Assembly (NCBI GenBank): GCA_902525075.1
Contig: CABZFV010000009.1
Location: forward strand, 1 to 64,000
Length of the DNA: 64,000 nucleotides
Direction: 5' to 3'
Source of the DNA: an uncultured Prochlorococcus sp.
GTDB taxonomy: Bacteria > Cyanobacteriota > Cyanobacteriia > PCC-6307 > Cyanobiaceae
The notes below the pieces were generated by a model, which saw only the letters and a program-made list of their open reading frames with translations, was not told the origin of the DNA and did not search any database. Position numbers and translations under genes: made by a program. Below, piece by piece: positions 49,039 through 59,137 of this stretch. Position 1 is the stretch's first letter. Each line of letters starts with the position of its first letter.

Positions 49039-50381
49039 CTATTTGAATTTGAAAATTCTTCAGTAAGTACTGATAAATAATTGCGTACATGAGTGTTCCA
49101 ACTAAAATGTCTGTTAACGCCCTCAATTCCATTTCTGCTCCATAATTTCCACTGATTATTATTTGATATTCCTTTTTCAAGAATAACTTTTAACTCATTA
49201 ATATCATTAACATCTACTAAAAGTCCATTTTCACATTTTGAACGAATTTCTTTTGGCCCTCCATCATTTGTTGAGATAATTGGCAATCCACATGAAGAAG
49301 CTTCAAGAAGAGTTAAACCAAAAGGCTCTGTTAAGGCTGGATTTACAAATACACCACCTCTGCTAGCAGCCCACCTATATAAAGCAGGAATCTGACTTGG
49401 AAGATGTTTTTTTGGATAAGCTACCTTTCCATACAAATTATATTTATCAATTGTTTCAAAAATATTATTGAAAACATCTTTTTGTTGAGGGTCAAGTTTT
49501 GAAGTATTCTCTCTACAACCTAAAATCAAAATTAAATTAGTTTTTCTTTTTAATTTTTCAGATCTTCCATATGCTTCAATCAAAGTTGGAATATTTTTTC
49601 TTCGTACAGCTCTAGAAATAGTCAAAAATGGAGGTTTAGTAGAATCCTTTAGAAAAGGTTTCATCATATTATCAATTTCGGCTGTCTCGCTTGTAGAGTG
49701 AATATGGTGAAATTTATTATGATCAACACCTGGAGGAATAACTTTAGCTTTGTGAGGTGAAAAAGAAGAATATTGGGAATATTGATAAACTGATTCTTGT
49801 TTAGTGCTTGTAACGATAATATCTGCAGACTTCAATGCTTTTTCTTCTGCCTCAATTCTTTTACTTATAAAATAAAGTTTTTCTATTTGATTATTTTTTA
49901 AACCAGTATCAAGCAATTTCCTTTTTTTCTCTCTTCCTAAAGAATGACCAGTAAAAATAAGAGGAACATTTAACGATTTACTTAGTTTAACTCCTACATA
50001 TCCAGCATCTGCATAATGTGCATGAATGAAATTAGGCTTTTTGTTTTTTTTATAGTAAGAAATTAGTCTTTCAGTTAAATGATCTAAATAAGGCCAAAGC
50101 AATTCCTTTCTTAAATATTTATTAGGTCCAAATTTGAATCTTAAAATTCTAACTCCAGGTTCTACAAATTCTTCTTCTTGAGAATATTCATCGTCTACTT
50201 TTGGGTCATTTATTAAACGAGTAACTAAATCTACTTGATCAACTTCTGAAGTATTAGCCAAACTTTTAATTAACTCTAAAACGTATTGTGTTTGCCCTCC
50301 TGTATCTGCATCCCTGCCTAACTCAAGATTTTTAGAACGTATAAGACCATGTAAATGTAAGTGTAAAAATTTCAACCTCAT
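48972..50381 (-). CDS. sucrose-phosphate synthase (glycosyltransferase domain only)
   Basis: The 469-aa GT4-family enzyme forms sucrose 6-phosphate from UDP-glucose and fructose 6-phosphate. Motifs are GRDADTGGQTQYVLEL near the N-terminus, FIHAHYADAGYVG, FTGHSLGREKKRKLL and the donor-binding PALTEPFGLTLLEASSCG. The GT domain ends about residue 439 (HFSWNTHVRNYLSVL), followed by a non-conserved 30-residue tail. The C-terminal SPP-like domain found in many unicellular cyanobacterial SPS proteins is absent. The last 21 codons are antisense to the 81-aa gene. A strong GGAGGT precedes the ATG by 7 bases, unusual here. Sucrose is a compatible solute in these organisms. Confidence 0.9.
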   Translation of the reverse strand: MRLKFLHLHLHGLIRSKNLELGRDADTGGQTQYVLELIKSLANTSEVDQVDLVTRLINDPKVDDEYSQEEEFVEPGVRILRFKFGPNKYLRKELLWPYLDHLTERLISYYKKNKKPNFIHAHYADAGYVGVKLSKSLNVPLIFTGHSLGREKKRKLLDTGLKNNQIEKLYFISKRIEAEEKALKSADIIVTSTKQESVYQYSQYSSFSPHKAKVIPPGVDHNKFHHIHSTSETAEIDNMMKPFLKDSTKPPFLTISRAVRRKNIPTLIEAYGRSEKLKRKTNLILILGCRENTSKLDPQQKDVFNNIFETIDKYNLYGKVAYPKKHLPSQIPALYRWAASRGGVFVNPALTEPFGLTLLEASSCGLPIISTNDGGPKEIRSKCENGLLVDVNDINELKVILEKGISNNNQWKLWSRNGIEGVNRHFSWNTHVRNYLSVLTEEFSNSNSYSSSDIKQSCLKGTSSLIKPH

Positions 50382-50388
50382 TCAGTAA

Positions 50389-50394
50389 ACCTCC
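50389..50394 (-). promoter_or_regulatory. strong Shine-Dalgarno before sucrose-phosphate synthase
   Basis: On the minus strand GGAGGT lies 7 bases upstream of the ATG at 50381. The 199-bp gap to uvrA contains further CATAAT- and TATAAA-like boxes, but no pair I would call a promoter. Confidence 0.7.
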
Positions 50395-50580
50395 GATAGA
50401 CGGCCTTTAATACAAATAAGCTGAATTTTCTAAGGAAATATTAAGAAAGCATTATGATTTGAAATTTTTTAATATGGAAGTTTTCCAAAAAGCAGTTATA
50501 GAGTAGTTTTATAACCCTTTAAAAAAGAATTTCGTATTGCTGAAATAATTAAAATAAAAAGAAATACAACTAAGATTTTC

Positions 50581-53508
50581 TTATTTCAGAACCTTTTTAA
50601 GATATTTTGCTGTATGACTTGTAGGATTATTAGCTACATCCTCGGGAATACCTTCTGCAATGATTTCTCCTCCTTTATCTCCTCCGTCAGGTCCTAGATC
50701 GATAATCCAATCTGAACATCTAATAACATCTAAATTATGTTCAATAACAATTACTGAATTACCTTTATCTACCAAACGTTGTATCACATCCATTAATTTA
50801 TGAACATCATAAAAACTTAACCCTGTAGTTGGTTCATCAATCAAATATAAAGTTTTTCCAGTAGCCCTTTTTGACAATTCCGTAGCTAACTTAACTCTTT
50901 GAGCCTCTCCACCAGATAATGTAGGAGCTGGCTGACCTAATTTGACATATCCTAAGCCAACATCAACCAATGTAGATAATCTATCAGCAGCTTGAGGTAT
51001 AGCAGAAAAAGTTTCTGCAGCTTGTTCAACAGTCATCTCTAAAACGTCAGATATATTGAAACCTTTATATTTCACCTGTAGAGTTTCTCTATTAAAACGA
51101 GCTCCTTTACATACTTCACATTGAACATACACATCAGGTAAAAAATTCATTTCAATTACATTAACTCCCTGACCTTTACAAGCTTCGCATCTACCTCCTT
51201 TCACATTAAAACTAAATTGACCAGCCTGATAACCTCTTGCTTTTGCTTCTACTGTGGCAGTAAATATCTGCCTTATAGGATCAAAAGCACCAGTATATGT
51301 AGCAGGATTTGATCTTGGAGTTCTTCCTATTGGAGATTGATCAATAACGATAACTTTATCAATTGCCTTTATACCCTTTAACTCTTTTACACCTTGAGGA
51401 AAAGGGACTTTTAATCCTAGAGAATGACATAATGCAGGATGAAGTAATTCATTTATCAAAGTACTCTTACCACTTCCACTCACACCAGTTACAGAAACTA
51501 ATCTGCCTAAAGGAAATTCAACAGAAATATTTTTTAAATTATTTTTAGAGCAATTATTTAAAATTAAACTTTTTTTTACAGATGATCTACGTTCTTTTGG
51601 AGTAGGAATCGATTTCCTACCACTAAGATAAGCTCCAGTTAATGACTTTTCTGAATTTAAGACATCTTGATAAGATCCTTTAGCAATAATTTCCCCACCA
51701 TAAACACCTGCCCCTGGACCAATATCTACTAAATAATCTGCGGATTTCATAGTATCTTCATCATGTTCAACCACAACCAAAGTATTTCCCAAGTCTCTTA
51801 AGCTCTTTAATGTTTCTAATAATCTGTCATTATCTCTCTGATGCAAACCAATGCTTGGTTCATCTAATACATATAAAACGCCAGTAAGACCTGCACCTAT
51901 TTGTGTAGCCAATCTGATACGCTGAGCCTCACCACCAGACAAAGTCATAGCTGGTCTATCTAAAGTCAAATAATCTAAGCCTACATTAATTAAAAACTTC
52001 AAACGTAAACGAATCTCTTTCAAAACCAATTCACCTATCTGCTTTTGTTTTTCTGATAAAGATATATTTTCTTTCTTCGTCTTACCTAAGCCCATGATGC
52101 GCTCTACGTGATTTAAGGTTTCAGAAACGCTTATAGAAGTTAAATCAGTAATGTTGTATGGACCAAGTTTAACTGCCAAAGCCTCAGGTCTTAATCTTTT
52201 TCCAGAACATGTCTTACAGGGAACTAATTCTTGATACTTTTCTAATTTTTGTTTAACTAATTCTCCATTGGCTTCATTCAATTGCCTTTCTAATATTGGC
52301 AAAATCCCCTCAAAAGGTCTTTCAAAACCACTAGAAGTTTTAAAACGACTATCAGCCTGAATTAATATTGGTTTATCTGATCCCAAAAGTAGAACTTTTT
52401 TTTGCAAATCACTTAAATCTTTCCAAGGAGTTTTTAATTCAAAACCATAAGCTTGTCCTACAGAATAAAGTAAAGAGAAGTAATAAGTATTATCTTTTTC
52501 ACTCCAAGGAGCTATTGCAGCATAAACAGGTAATGTTTTATCAGGTATAACTCTATCCGCAGTAAATTTTTTTAAATAACCAATCCCATGACAATCTGGA
52601 CAGGCCCCATATGGGCTATTAAAAGAAAATAATCTAGGAGAAAGTTCTTCAACAATAGATCCATGTACAGGACATGCATAATTTTCTGAGTAAAGTTTTT
52701 CTCTTTCTAAGTTAGATGGTAAATTTTCTCCTTTTTTTGGAACAACTTCTACTATTGCTAAGCCATCGCCTCTTTTTAGACAAGTTTGTAGAGAATCATT
52801 TAATCTTTCTTGTATACCTTCTCTTGCAATTAATCTATCGACTACCACCTCAATATTATGAATTTGATTTTTATCTAATTCGATACTATCAGCAAGTTCT
52901 CTTACCTCTCCATTGATTCTTACCCTAGCAAATCCTTCAGCAGCTAGTCCGCTTATTAATTTTATATGTGTTCCTTTCTTACCTCTTACAACAGGAGCCA
53001 ACAATTGGTACCTTGTTCCTTCTGGTAAAAGAAGAATTTGATCCACCATTTCATCAATTGTTTGAGGCGCAATTGGAATCCCACAATGGTGACAATGAGG
53101 CTCACCAGCACGACCAAACAATAATCTTAAATAATCTTGTATTTCCGTTACTGTTCCAACTGTTGATCGAGGATTATGACTTGTAGATTTTTGATCAATT
53201 GAAATAGCAGGTGATAAACCTTCAATATTGTCAACATCTGGTTTATCTACTTGACCCAAAAATTGCCTTGCATATGCAGAAAGACTCTCAACATATCTTC
53301 TTTGTCCTTCAGCAAAAATAGTATCAAAGGCCAGAGAACTTTTACCACTTCCACTCACACCTGTAAAAACTATAAATTTATTCCTTGGTAGAGAAAGATC
53401 AATATTTTTTAAATTATGCTGACGAGCTCCCCTAATATTAATTGAGTTATCTTCTCCAAAACTACTATCAACTTTATTAACCATGTTTAAATCTAAATTA
53501 TGGTTCAA
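50581..53508 (-). CDS. uvrA: excinuclease ABC subunit A
   Basis: UvrA is the DNA-damage sensor of nucleotide excision repair. The 975-aa protein has two ABC modules, with Walker A GVSGSGKSSLAFDT near residue 54 and GVSGSGKSTLINEL in the second half. The signature motifs TLSGGEAQRI and TLSGGEAQRV, and the zinc finger CEACKGQGV...CEVC, are also present. The stop is at 50581 and recN lies 30 bp upstream on the same strand. Early Met codons (M1, M9) leave the exact start open. Confidence 0.97.
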   Translation of the reverse strand: MNHNLDLNMVNKVDSSFGEDNSINIRGARQHNLKNIDLSLPRNKFIVFTGVSGSGKSSLAFDTIFAEGQRRYVESLSAYARQFLGQVDKPDVDNIEGLSPAISIDQKSTSHNPRSTVGTVTEIQDYLRLLFGRAGEPHCHHCGIPIAPQTIDEMVDQILLLPEGTRYQLLAPVVRGKKGTHIKLISGLAAEGFARVRINGEVRELADSIELDKNQIHNIEVVVDRLIAREGIQERLNDSLQTCLKRGDGLAIVEVVPKKGENLPSNLEREKLYSENYACPVHGSIVEELSPRLFSFNSPYGACPDCHGIGYLKKFTADRVIPDKTLPVYAAIAPWSEKDNTYYFSLLYSVGQAYGFELKTPWKDLSDLQKKVLLLGSDKPILIQADSRFKTSSGFERPFEGILPILERQLNEANGELVKQKLEKYQELVPCKTCSGKRLRPEALAVKLGPYNITDLTSISVSETLNHVERIMGLGKTKKENISLSEKQKQIGELVLKEIRLRLKFLINVGLDYLTLDRPAMTLSGGEAQRIRLATQIGAGLTGVLYVLDEPSIGLHQRDNDRLLETLKSLRDLGNTLVVVEHDEDTMKSADYLVDIGPGAGVYGGEIIAKGSYQDVLNSEKSLTGAYLSGRKSIPTPKERRSSVKKSLILNNCSKNNLKNISVEFPLGRLVSVTGVSGSGKSTLINELLHPALCHSLGLKVPFPQGVKELKGIKAIDKVIVIDQSPIGRTPRSNPATYTGAFDPIRQIFTATVEAKARGYQAGQFSFNVKGGRCEACKGQGVNVIEMNFLPDVYVQCEVCKGARFNRETLQVKYKGFNISDVLEMTVEQAAETFSAIPQAADRLSTLVDVGLGYVKLGQPAPTLSGGEAQRVKLATELSKRATGKTLYLIDEPTTGLSFYDVHKLMDVIQRLVDKGNSVIVIEHNLDVIRCSDWIIDLGPDGGDKGGEIIAEGIPEDVANNPTSHTAKYLKKVLK

Positions 53509-53538
53509 GGAGATTATTATAGTAGAATTTTTTTTATT

Positions 53539-55218
53539 TTACGCAGCTGAACGATCAAGAAGTCTAGAAGCATATTCGTTAACCTCGCATGAACCTCCAC
53601 CTATAAGTTCTATTAGTTCATTTTTTCTTTGATCTCTTGTAGTTAGTTTTGCGATTGAAGTATAAGTTATCCCGTTAATTACATTTTTATTAACTTTGAA
53701 ATGAGCTGATCCCCTAGCAGCGAGCAATGGCTGATGTGTAATACATAAGACTTGTTGATTTTTAGAAATTTCTTTTATAAGCTCCACCAAAGAAAATAGG
53801 GATTTACCACTTAAACCACTATCAATTTCATCTAAAAAGAAAGTATTGGGTTTTTTAGAAATACTAGATTTAATAGCTAACAAGAATCTTGACATTTCTC
53901 CGCCAGAAATAACATTTGATAATGGAGCAAGCTTCTGATCAGGATTAGCCGAAAACAAAAAATTTATATCGTCAATTCCATCGCCAGAAGGCTTGCACTC
54001 AGAAAATTGAATTGAAAAATTTGCATTTTCTAAACCTAAATTGCTTAAAATTGACATTACTGAATTTTGTAACTGTTTAGCAATTTTTTTTCTTTCAGTA
54101 GATTGAATAACGAATAAAGAATTTAGTTTACTTTGTAAATTCTCAATTTGAGCTTTAATCATGGAAATCTCATTACCTTGATCATTTTGTTGAAAATACG
54201 TTTTTAATTGATCGCGCTTTTCAATTAATTGAGTTAAGTCCAATGAAAAAGTTCTCTCTAAGTTTTTTAAAAAGAATAATCTTTTTTGTATTTCTGGAAG
54301 ATTAGATTCATAGTTTTCTATTTCTTGCAAATATGATTTTAAATCAAAAATTAAATCTTCAACATCAGCATGAATATTTAATAACTTCTCTCTAAATTTT
54401 TGAATCTTTAAATCGAAATCTGCTGTTTTATTTAAAATCTTTAGTGATTGATTTATAAAAGAAGTTACTGAAGGTTCATCGTGACTGAAATTATTTAAAT
54501 TTTTTAATGATGATTGAATTGAATTATTAATTTCAAGATTATTTACAAGTTTATTTTCTAATAACTCTAGTTCTAAAATTTCTTCACTTGAATTTAAATC
54601 AGCTTCTTCTAAACTCTTCAACATATGTTTAATTGCCAAATTTTTTTCTTCTTGCTTCCTAGAAAATTCAATTTTTTCATCCATTAAGTCTTTTAAAACT
54701 TTAGTTTCTCCCCATATACTTTTAATCCTTTCGCTAGTATCTCTTGATTCTTGAGAACATAAGTCATCAATAATTAGTCTTCTTTTATCTAAAGAATCAA
54801 AGATAAAAGTATCAGATTGACCTGCAAAATCTATTAGAAATCCTCCAATTTTTTCTAATGATTGTTTATTAATTGGTAGATCATTAAGGCTATATTTGGA
54901 TATGATTTTTTTATTTTTTTTATAAGATTTTCTTTTAATTTGTAGTTCAGAAGAAGTTATTTCAAAACCATTACTAATTAACCAATCGTTAATTTGGGAA
55001 GAAGAAGAAAATATGGCCTCGATAACACAAAAATCTTTTCCTGGACGTATTAAATGTTTTAGAGGTATATTAGTTCCACCAAATAAAGCATTTAGAGAAT
55101 CCACAATTAACGATTTTCCTGAACCTGAATCTCCAGTTATGATATTCAAACCTTTTTCGAAATTAATTTCTATAATTTCTATTAAGGCAATATTTTCTAT
55201 TTTTAGTTGTATTAACAT
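53539..55218 (-). CDS. recN: DNA repair protein RecN
   Basis: This SMC-like ATPase acts in double-strand break repair. The 559-aa protein begins MLIQLKIENIALIE, with Walker A ITGDSGSGKSLIVDSL. A long coiled-coil middle (about 160-360) follows, then the signature VISGGEMSRFLLAI and Walker B FFLDEIDSGLSG near the C-terminus. It lies upstream of uvrA on the same strand, so the two repair genes may be cotranscribed. Confidence 0.95.
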   Translation of the reverse strand: MLIQLKIENIALIEIIEINFEKGLNIITGDSGSGKSLIVDSLNALFGGTNIPLKHLIRPGKDFCVIEAIFSSSSQINDWLISNGFEITSSELQIKRKSYKKNKKIISKYSLNDLPINKQSLEKIGGFLIDFAGQSDTFIFDSLDKRRLIIDDLCSQESRDTSERIKSIWGETKVLKDLMDEKIEFSRKQEEKNLAIKHMLKSLEEADLNSSEEILELELLENKLVNNLEINNSIQSSLKNLNNFSHDEPSVTSFINQSLKILNKTADFDLKIQKFREKLLNIHADVEDLIFDLKSYLQEIENYESNLPEIQKRLFFLKNLERTFSLDLTQLIEKRDQLKTYFQQNDQGNEISMIKAQIENLQSKLNSLFVIQSTERKKIAKQLQNSVMSILSNLGLENANFSIQFSECKPSGDGIDDINFLFSANPDQKLAPLSNVISGGEMSRFLLAIKSSISKKPNTFFLDEIDSGLSGKSLFSLVELIKEISKNQQVLCITHQPLLAARGSAHFKVNKNVINGITYTSIAKLTTRDQRKNELIELIGGGSCEVNEYASRLLDRSAA

Positions 55219-55286
55219 GATAAATCTTCCATATAAAAAAATTAACTTCTTTTTTAAAAAAATAAAGGTTTTAAATATATAAAGTT

Positions 55287-57143
55287 ATGAAAGAAGATTT
55301 TACTGATTTTATTGAGGTATCTGGACTCTTAAATTATGATCCAGATACAATTTCTAAAATTTACAAAAAAAATCCTAAAAGACTTTTAAAAAGACTTTGG
55401 CAAACACTCCTACCTATTTTTGCTTACATCTTTTCCGTTGGATGGGATAAATTAACTGGAAGACTAAAAAATGAACAGCAAGCAAGATTTAGAGCAAGAG
55501 AATTAACAAGTTTGTTAGTAGAACTTGGACCTGCATTTGTTAAAGCAGGCCAAGCTTTATCAACAAGACCAGATATAATCCCAGGGATTCTTCTAGAAGA
55601 ATTATCTGAATTGCAAGATCAACTCCCTGGTTTTGATGGAGATAAAGCTATGGAATTAATAGAAGAAGATTTAGGAAACAAAATAGATGAGATTTTTTTA
55701 GAAATTGATAAAGAGCCAATTTCAGCTGCTTCTTTAGGTCAAGTTCATAAAGCTAAATTAAAAAATGAAGAGATAGTTGCAATAAAAGTACAAAGGCCAG
55801 GTTTAAGAGAACAAATAACCTTAGATCTTTACATTGTTAGAAATATTGCTTATTGGCTAAAAAACAATATCGGATTGATAAGAAGCGATCTAGTTGCTTT
55901 GATTGATGAATTAGGCAAGAGAGTTTTTGAAGAGATGGATTATCTAAACGAAGCTGCAAATGCAGAAAAATTTAGAGATATGCATAAACATAACAAAATG
56001 ATTGCCGTACCAAAAATTTATAAAGAAATAACTTCAAGAAGAGTTTTAGCAATGGAATGGATAGACGGTACAAAATTAACAAATTTAGAAGACGTTAAAA
56101 AATTAGGAATTAATCCTGATGAAATGATTGATATAGGGGTGCAATGCAGTTTAGAACAGCTTTTAGAACATGGTTTTTTTCATGCAGACCCGCATCCAGG
56201 TAATTTATTAGCTTTGGAAGATGGAAGATTATGTTATCTAGATTTTGGAATGATGAGCGAAGTATCCAGAGAATCTAGGTCAGGATTAATTCAAGCAGTA
56301 GTTCATTTAGTAAATAAAAACTTCGATAAATTATCTCAAGATTTCGTAAAATTAGGATTTTTATCAGAGGAAGTTAATCTAGAACCCATTGTTCCAGCAT
56401 TTCAAGATGTTTTCATTAACGCCGTTGAACAAGGAGTTTCGAAAATGGATTTTAAAAGCGTTACTGACGATATGTCTGGTGTTATGTATAAATTCCCTTT
56501 CAGACTACCTCCATATTATGCGCTTATAATTAGATCGTTACTTACATTAGAAGGAATAGCTTTAAGCGTAGATCCAAACTTCAAAATATTAGGCGCAGCT
56601 TATCCATATTTTGCAAGGAGATTAATGGAAGATCCTGATCCACAATTGAGGGAAAGCCTTAAAGAAATGCTTTTTGATAATAAAAAATTTAAATGGGATC
56701 GTTTAGAAGATCTGCTTTCTAATGCTGCAAAGCAAACAAATCTCGATTTAGAAAAACTTTTAGATGAAGTTATAAATCTTCTTTTTTCTCCAAATGGAGG
56801 ATTTCTTAGAAATGAGATAGTTGAAGGCTTAACAAATCAGATAGATTTACTTAGTCTAAAAATATTGAAAAATTTAAATAATTATCTTCCACAATCAATT
56901 AAATTAAATACTATTAACGAAAATAATAACTTGAGTGACCTTATAATATACATTGAGCCATTAAGAAACTTTTTAGAAATTTTACAAAAAGTACCAGGAT
57001 ATTCAATTGACATTTTTCTAAAAAGGTTACCAAGACTTATAAATGAGCCCTATACAAAAGAAATGGGTATAAAAATAGCAAAAAAAGTAACAGAAAAAGG
57101 AGTAGTAAGACTTGTTAAGATTGCCGCTGGTGCAAATATATAA
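55287..57143 (+). CDS. UbiB/ABC1 (ADCK)-family protein kinase-like protein
   Basis: The 618-aa protein has the atypical kinase motif FVKAGQALSTRPD (KxGQ), the A-rich loop AASLGQVHKA, the VAIKVQRP lysine and the catalytic HADPHPGN and LDFGMMSE. Homologues support quinone synthesis in bacteria and act in plastid lipid and prenylquinone biology. The role in this cell is not determined. It abuts the next ORF with no intervening base. It is divergent from recN over 68 bp. Confidence 0.93.
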   Translation: MKEDFTDFIEVSGLLNYDPDTISKIYKKNPKRLLKRLWQTLLPIFAYIFSVGWDKLTGRLKNEQQARFRARELTSLLVELGPAFVKAGQALSTRPDIIPGILLEELSELQDQLPGFDGDKAMELIEEDLGNKIDEIFLEIDKEPISAASLGQVHKAKLKNEEIVAIKVQRPGLREQITLDLYIVRNIAYWLKNNIGLIRSDLVALIDELGKRVFEEMDYLNEAANAEKFRDMHKHNKMIAVPKIYKEITSRRVLAMEWIDGTKLTNLEDVKKLGINPDEMIDIGVQCSLEQLLEHGFFHADPHPGNLLALEDGRLCYLDFGMMSEVSRESRSGLIQAVVHLVNKNFDKLSQDFVKLGFLSEEVNLEPIVPAFQDVFINAVEQGVSKMDFKSVTDDMSGVMYKFPFRLPPYYALIIRSLLTLEGIALSVDPNFKILGAAYPYFARRLMEDPDPQLRESLKEMLFDNKKFKWDRLEDLLSNAAKQTNLDLEKLLDEVINLLFSPNGGFLRNEIVEGLTNQIDLLSLKILKNLNNYLPQSIKLNTINENNNLSDLIIYIEPLRNFLEILQKVPGYSIDIFLKRLPRLINEPYTKEMGIKIAKKVTEKGVVRLVKIAAGANI

Positions 57144-57716
57144 ATGAAATTTAGTAAATTTTTAATATCTAAAATATTTTTTATATTAATGATTTCTCCA
57201 TTATTTTTTAATGTATCAAAAGCGTATTCTGCTGAAGAAATTAAAATCACATACAGCATATTTTCTAGAACAATTAAAGTAAACTCTTTAAAAACTTTTG
57301 CTAAAGAAGGTAAATCTACAAGACAATTAAAAAGAATTTTGAAAGCAACCGGGTCTCCAGATAAAGAAATTAGAGAAGTTTTGAATAAAGATTTTGAAAT
57401 TCCTATTACCATTGCAAGCAAACTAGTATATTCTGAAATAGGAAAAGTTTTTTTAACAAGACTTTCATCTATTATCCACCCACCAAGAGCAACTGATGAA
57501 AGAACAGGCATGCTGGCGCTTAGAGCAAGCGTAATTCAAGGAATTAATATAGGAAATGGAAAAATAAATCTAATAAAATTTTTTGAAGGATATCCAACTA
57601 AAACTGTAATTTTAGATGTCAGCGCTTTGAGCAAAGTTATGAATAAAGTAGAATCGATTTCAGAATTATTAACATTTTTCACCAACTCACCTCTAGAAAA
57701 AATCAAAACGAATTAA
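57144..57716 (+). CDS. secreted DUF1400-type protein
   Basis: The 190-aa product has a signal peptide (KIFFILMISPLFFNVSKAYSA, cleavage likely after about residue 29) and the cyanobacterial DUF1400 pattern EEIKITYSIFSRTIKVNSLKTFAKEGK...LRASVIQG. In some cyanobacteria this domain precedes an alpha/beta hydrolase, but none is present here. The gene starts on the base after the UbiB-like stop and ends 6 bp before thrC. Periplasmic function unknown. Confidence 0.78.
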   Translation: MKFSKFLISKIFFILMISPLFFNVSKAYSAEEIKITYSIFSRTIKVNSLKTFAKEGKSTRQLKRILKATGSPDKEIREVLNKDFEIPITIASKLVYSEIGKVFLTRLSSIIHPPRATDERTGMLALRASVIQGINIGNGKINLIKFFEGYPTKTVILDVSALSKVMNKVESISELLTFFTNSPLEKIKTN

Positions 57717-57722
57717 ACAACC

Positions 57723-58826
57723 ATGGTGTTATTCAATAAAATAAAAAATAAACTGCGTATTAATTACAGAAAAAAAAGATGGCCAGGTCTAATAGAAGCT
57801 TATAAACAATATCTTCCAGTTACAAAGAAAACTCCTATTATTTCCCTAAATGAAGGAAATACACCACTAATTCTAAGCGAGTCAATTAGCAACTTAATTG
57901 GAAATGGAACAAAAGTTTTTTTAAAATATGATGGCCTTAATCCAACAGGATCTTTTAAAGATCGTGGAATGACTATGGCAATTAGCAAAGCAAAAGAAGA
58001 AGGCCGTGAAGCAGTAATTTGTGCAAGTACTGGAAATACCTCTGCAGCAGCAGCTGCATATGCCTCGAGAGGGGGATTAAAACCTTATGTTTTAATCCCA
58101 GAAGGATTTGTTGCACAAGGAAAGCTTGCGCAAGCATTAATGTATGGTGCTGAAATAATATCTATTAATGGAAACTTTGATAAGGCTCTTGAAATTGTTA
58201 GAGATTTATCCTCAGAACAACCTATAGAGCTTGTTAATTCTGTTAATCCATATCGAATACAAGGTCAAAAGACAGCAGCTTTTGAAATAGTTGATGACTT
58301 AGGTTATGCTCCTGATTGGCTTTGTATTCCAATGGGTAATGCAGGAAATATAACTGCTTATTGGATGGGATTTAAAGAATATTCAACAATAAAAAGGAAT
58401 TTGAAATTACCAATAATGATGGGTTTTCAGTCCGAAGGCTCTGCTCCATTAGTAAAAAATATAATAGTTAAGAATCCAGAAACAATTGCAACTGCAATAA
58501 GAATTGGAAATCCTGTAAATAGAGAAAAAGCAAAAAAAGTAAGAAAAGAAAGTAAAGGAGACTTTCAATCAGTTACAGATGAAGAAATAATCAATGCTTA
58601 TAAAATTCTTGCCAAAGAAGGAGTATTTTGTGAACCTGCCAGTGCAGCATCAGTTGCTGGACTGATTAAAAATAAAAATAGAATTCAGAAAGAATCGACT
58701 ATTGTTTGTGTTCTGACTGGAAATGGATTGAAAGATCCTGATTGCGCTATAAAAAACAACGATGCTATTTTCAGGAAAAATATTGAACCTTCATTAAAAA
58801 ATATAACTAAGATCTTAGGATATTAA
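57723..58826 (+). CDS. thrC: threonine synthase
   Basis: This PLP enzyme makes threonine from O-phosphohomoserine. The 367-aa protein has the cofactor lysine in [11 protein letters not shown] at residue 79, [15 protein letters not shown] and the glycine-rich loop region GNAGN. Length and motifs match the type without an N-terminal regulatory domain. The ATG lies 6 bp after the DUF1400 stop. It is the last gene before the origin-like gap. Confidence 0.95.
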   Translation: MVLFNKIKNKLRINYRKKRWPGLIEAYKQYLPVTKKTPIISLNEGNTPLILSESISNLIGNGTKVFLKYDGLNPTGSFKDRGMTMAISKAKEEGREAVICASTGNTSAAAAAYASRGGLKPYVLIPEGFVAQGKLAQALMYGAEIISINGNFDKALEIVRDLSSEQPIELVNSVNPYRIQGQKTAAFEIVDDLGYAPDWLCIPMGNAGNITAYWMGFKEYSTIKRNLKLPIMMGFQSEGSAPLVKNIIVKNPETIATAIRIGNPVNREKAKKVRKESKGDFQSVTDEEIINAYKILAKEGVFCEPASAASVAGLIKNKNRIQKESTIVCVLTGNGLKDPDCAIKNNDAIFRKNIEPSLKNITKILGY

Positions 58827-58873
58827 AATCCAAAAAAAATAGTGTCTGTGGAAATCAATTAAAAATAAACCTC

Positions 58874-58958
58874 ATTTGTTGAAAAGTACATAACAAGAAA
58901 TTCTATTTGTTGAATAAATTTAAAATTTTCGAAAAAAATAAAAAATATTCAACAAATA
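58874..58958. repeat. ATTTGTTGAA repeats in the origin gap, including a 13-bp inverted repeat
   Basis: ATTTGTTGAA at 58874-58883 and TATTTGTTGAATA at 58904-58916 are direct copies about 31 bp apart (10-bp core). TATTCAACAAATA at 58946-58958 is the exact reverse complement of the second, with a 29-bp spacer. The motif is the most regular repeat in the window. Confidence 0.75.
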
Positions 58959-59108
58959 AAAAATGTTTTACACATATTCTTTTCTTCGTAAACTAAATAA
59001 ACAAGCTGTTTTATTGAAGAATTCCACAGTTCCCACAAAAACTACTATTACTAAATTTTTTATTTTATTATTTATTTTTATATTAGAAAACAGTGAAGAA
59101 TAAATTTA

Positions 59109-59137
59109 TTGAATTTAATTTACGAAAAAAGTATATT
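59109..59137 (+). promoter_or_regulatory. candidate dnaN promoter
   Basis: TTGAAT (59109-59114) and TATATT (59132-59137) are separated by exactly 17 bp. The predicted transcript would begin about 20 bases before the dnaN ATG at 59164. Confidence 0.55.

Noticed and set aside
50382-50580. Small ORF (10 codons) or sRNA in the 199-bp gap between SPS and uvrA
   Set aside because: No Shine-Dalgarno, no stable hairpin or terminator; nothing beyond AT-rich boxes.
51363-53186. Several plus-strand ORFs within uvrA
   Set aside because: Antisense shadows of conserved UvrA motifs; no start signals.
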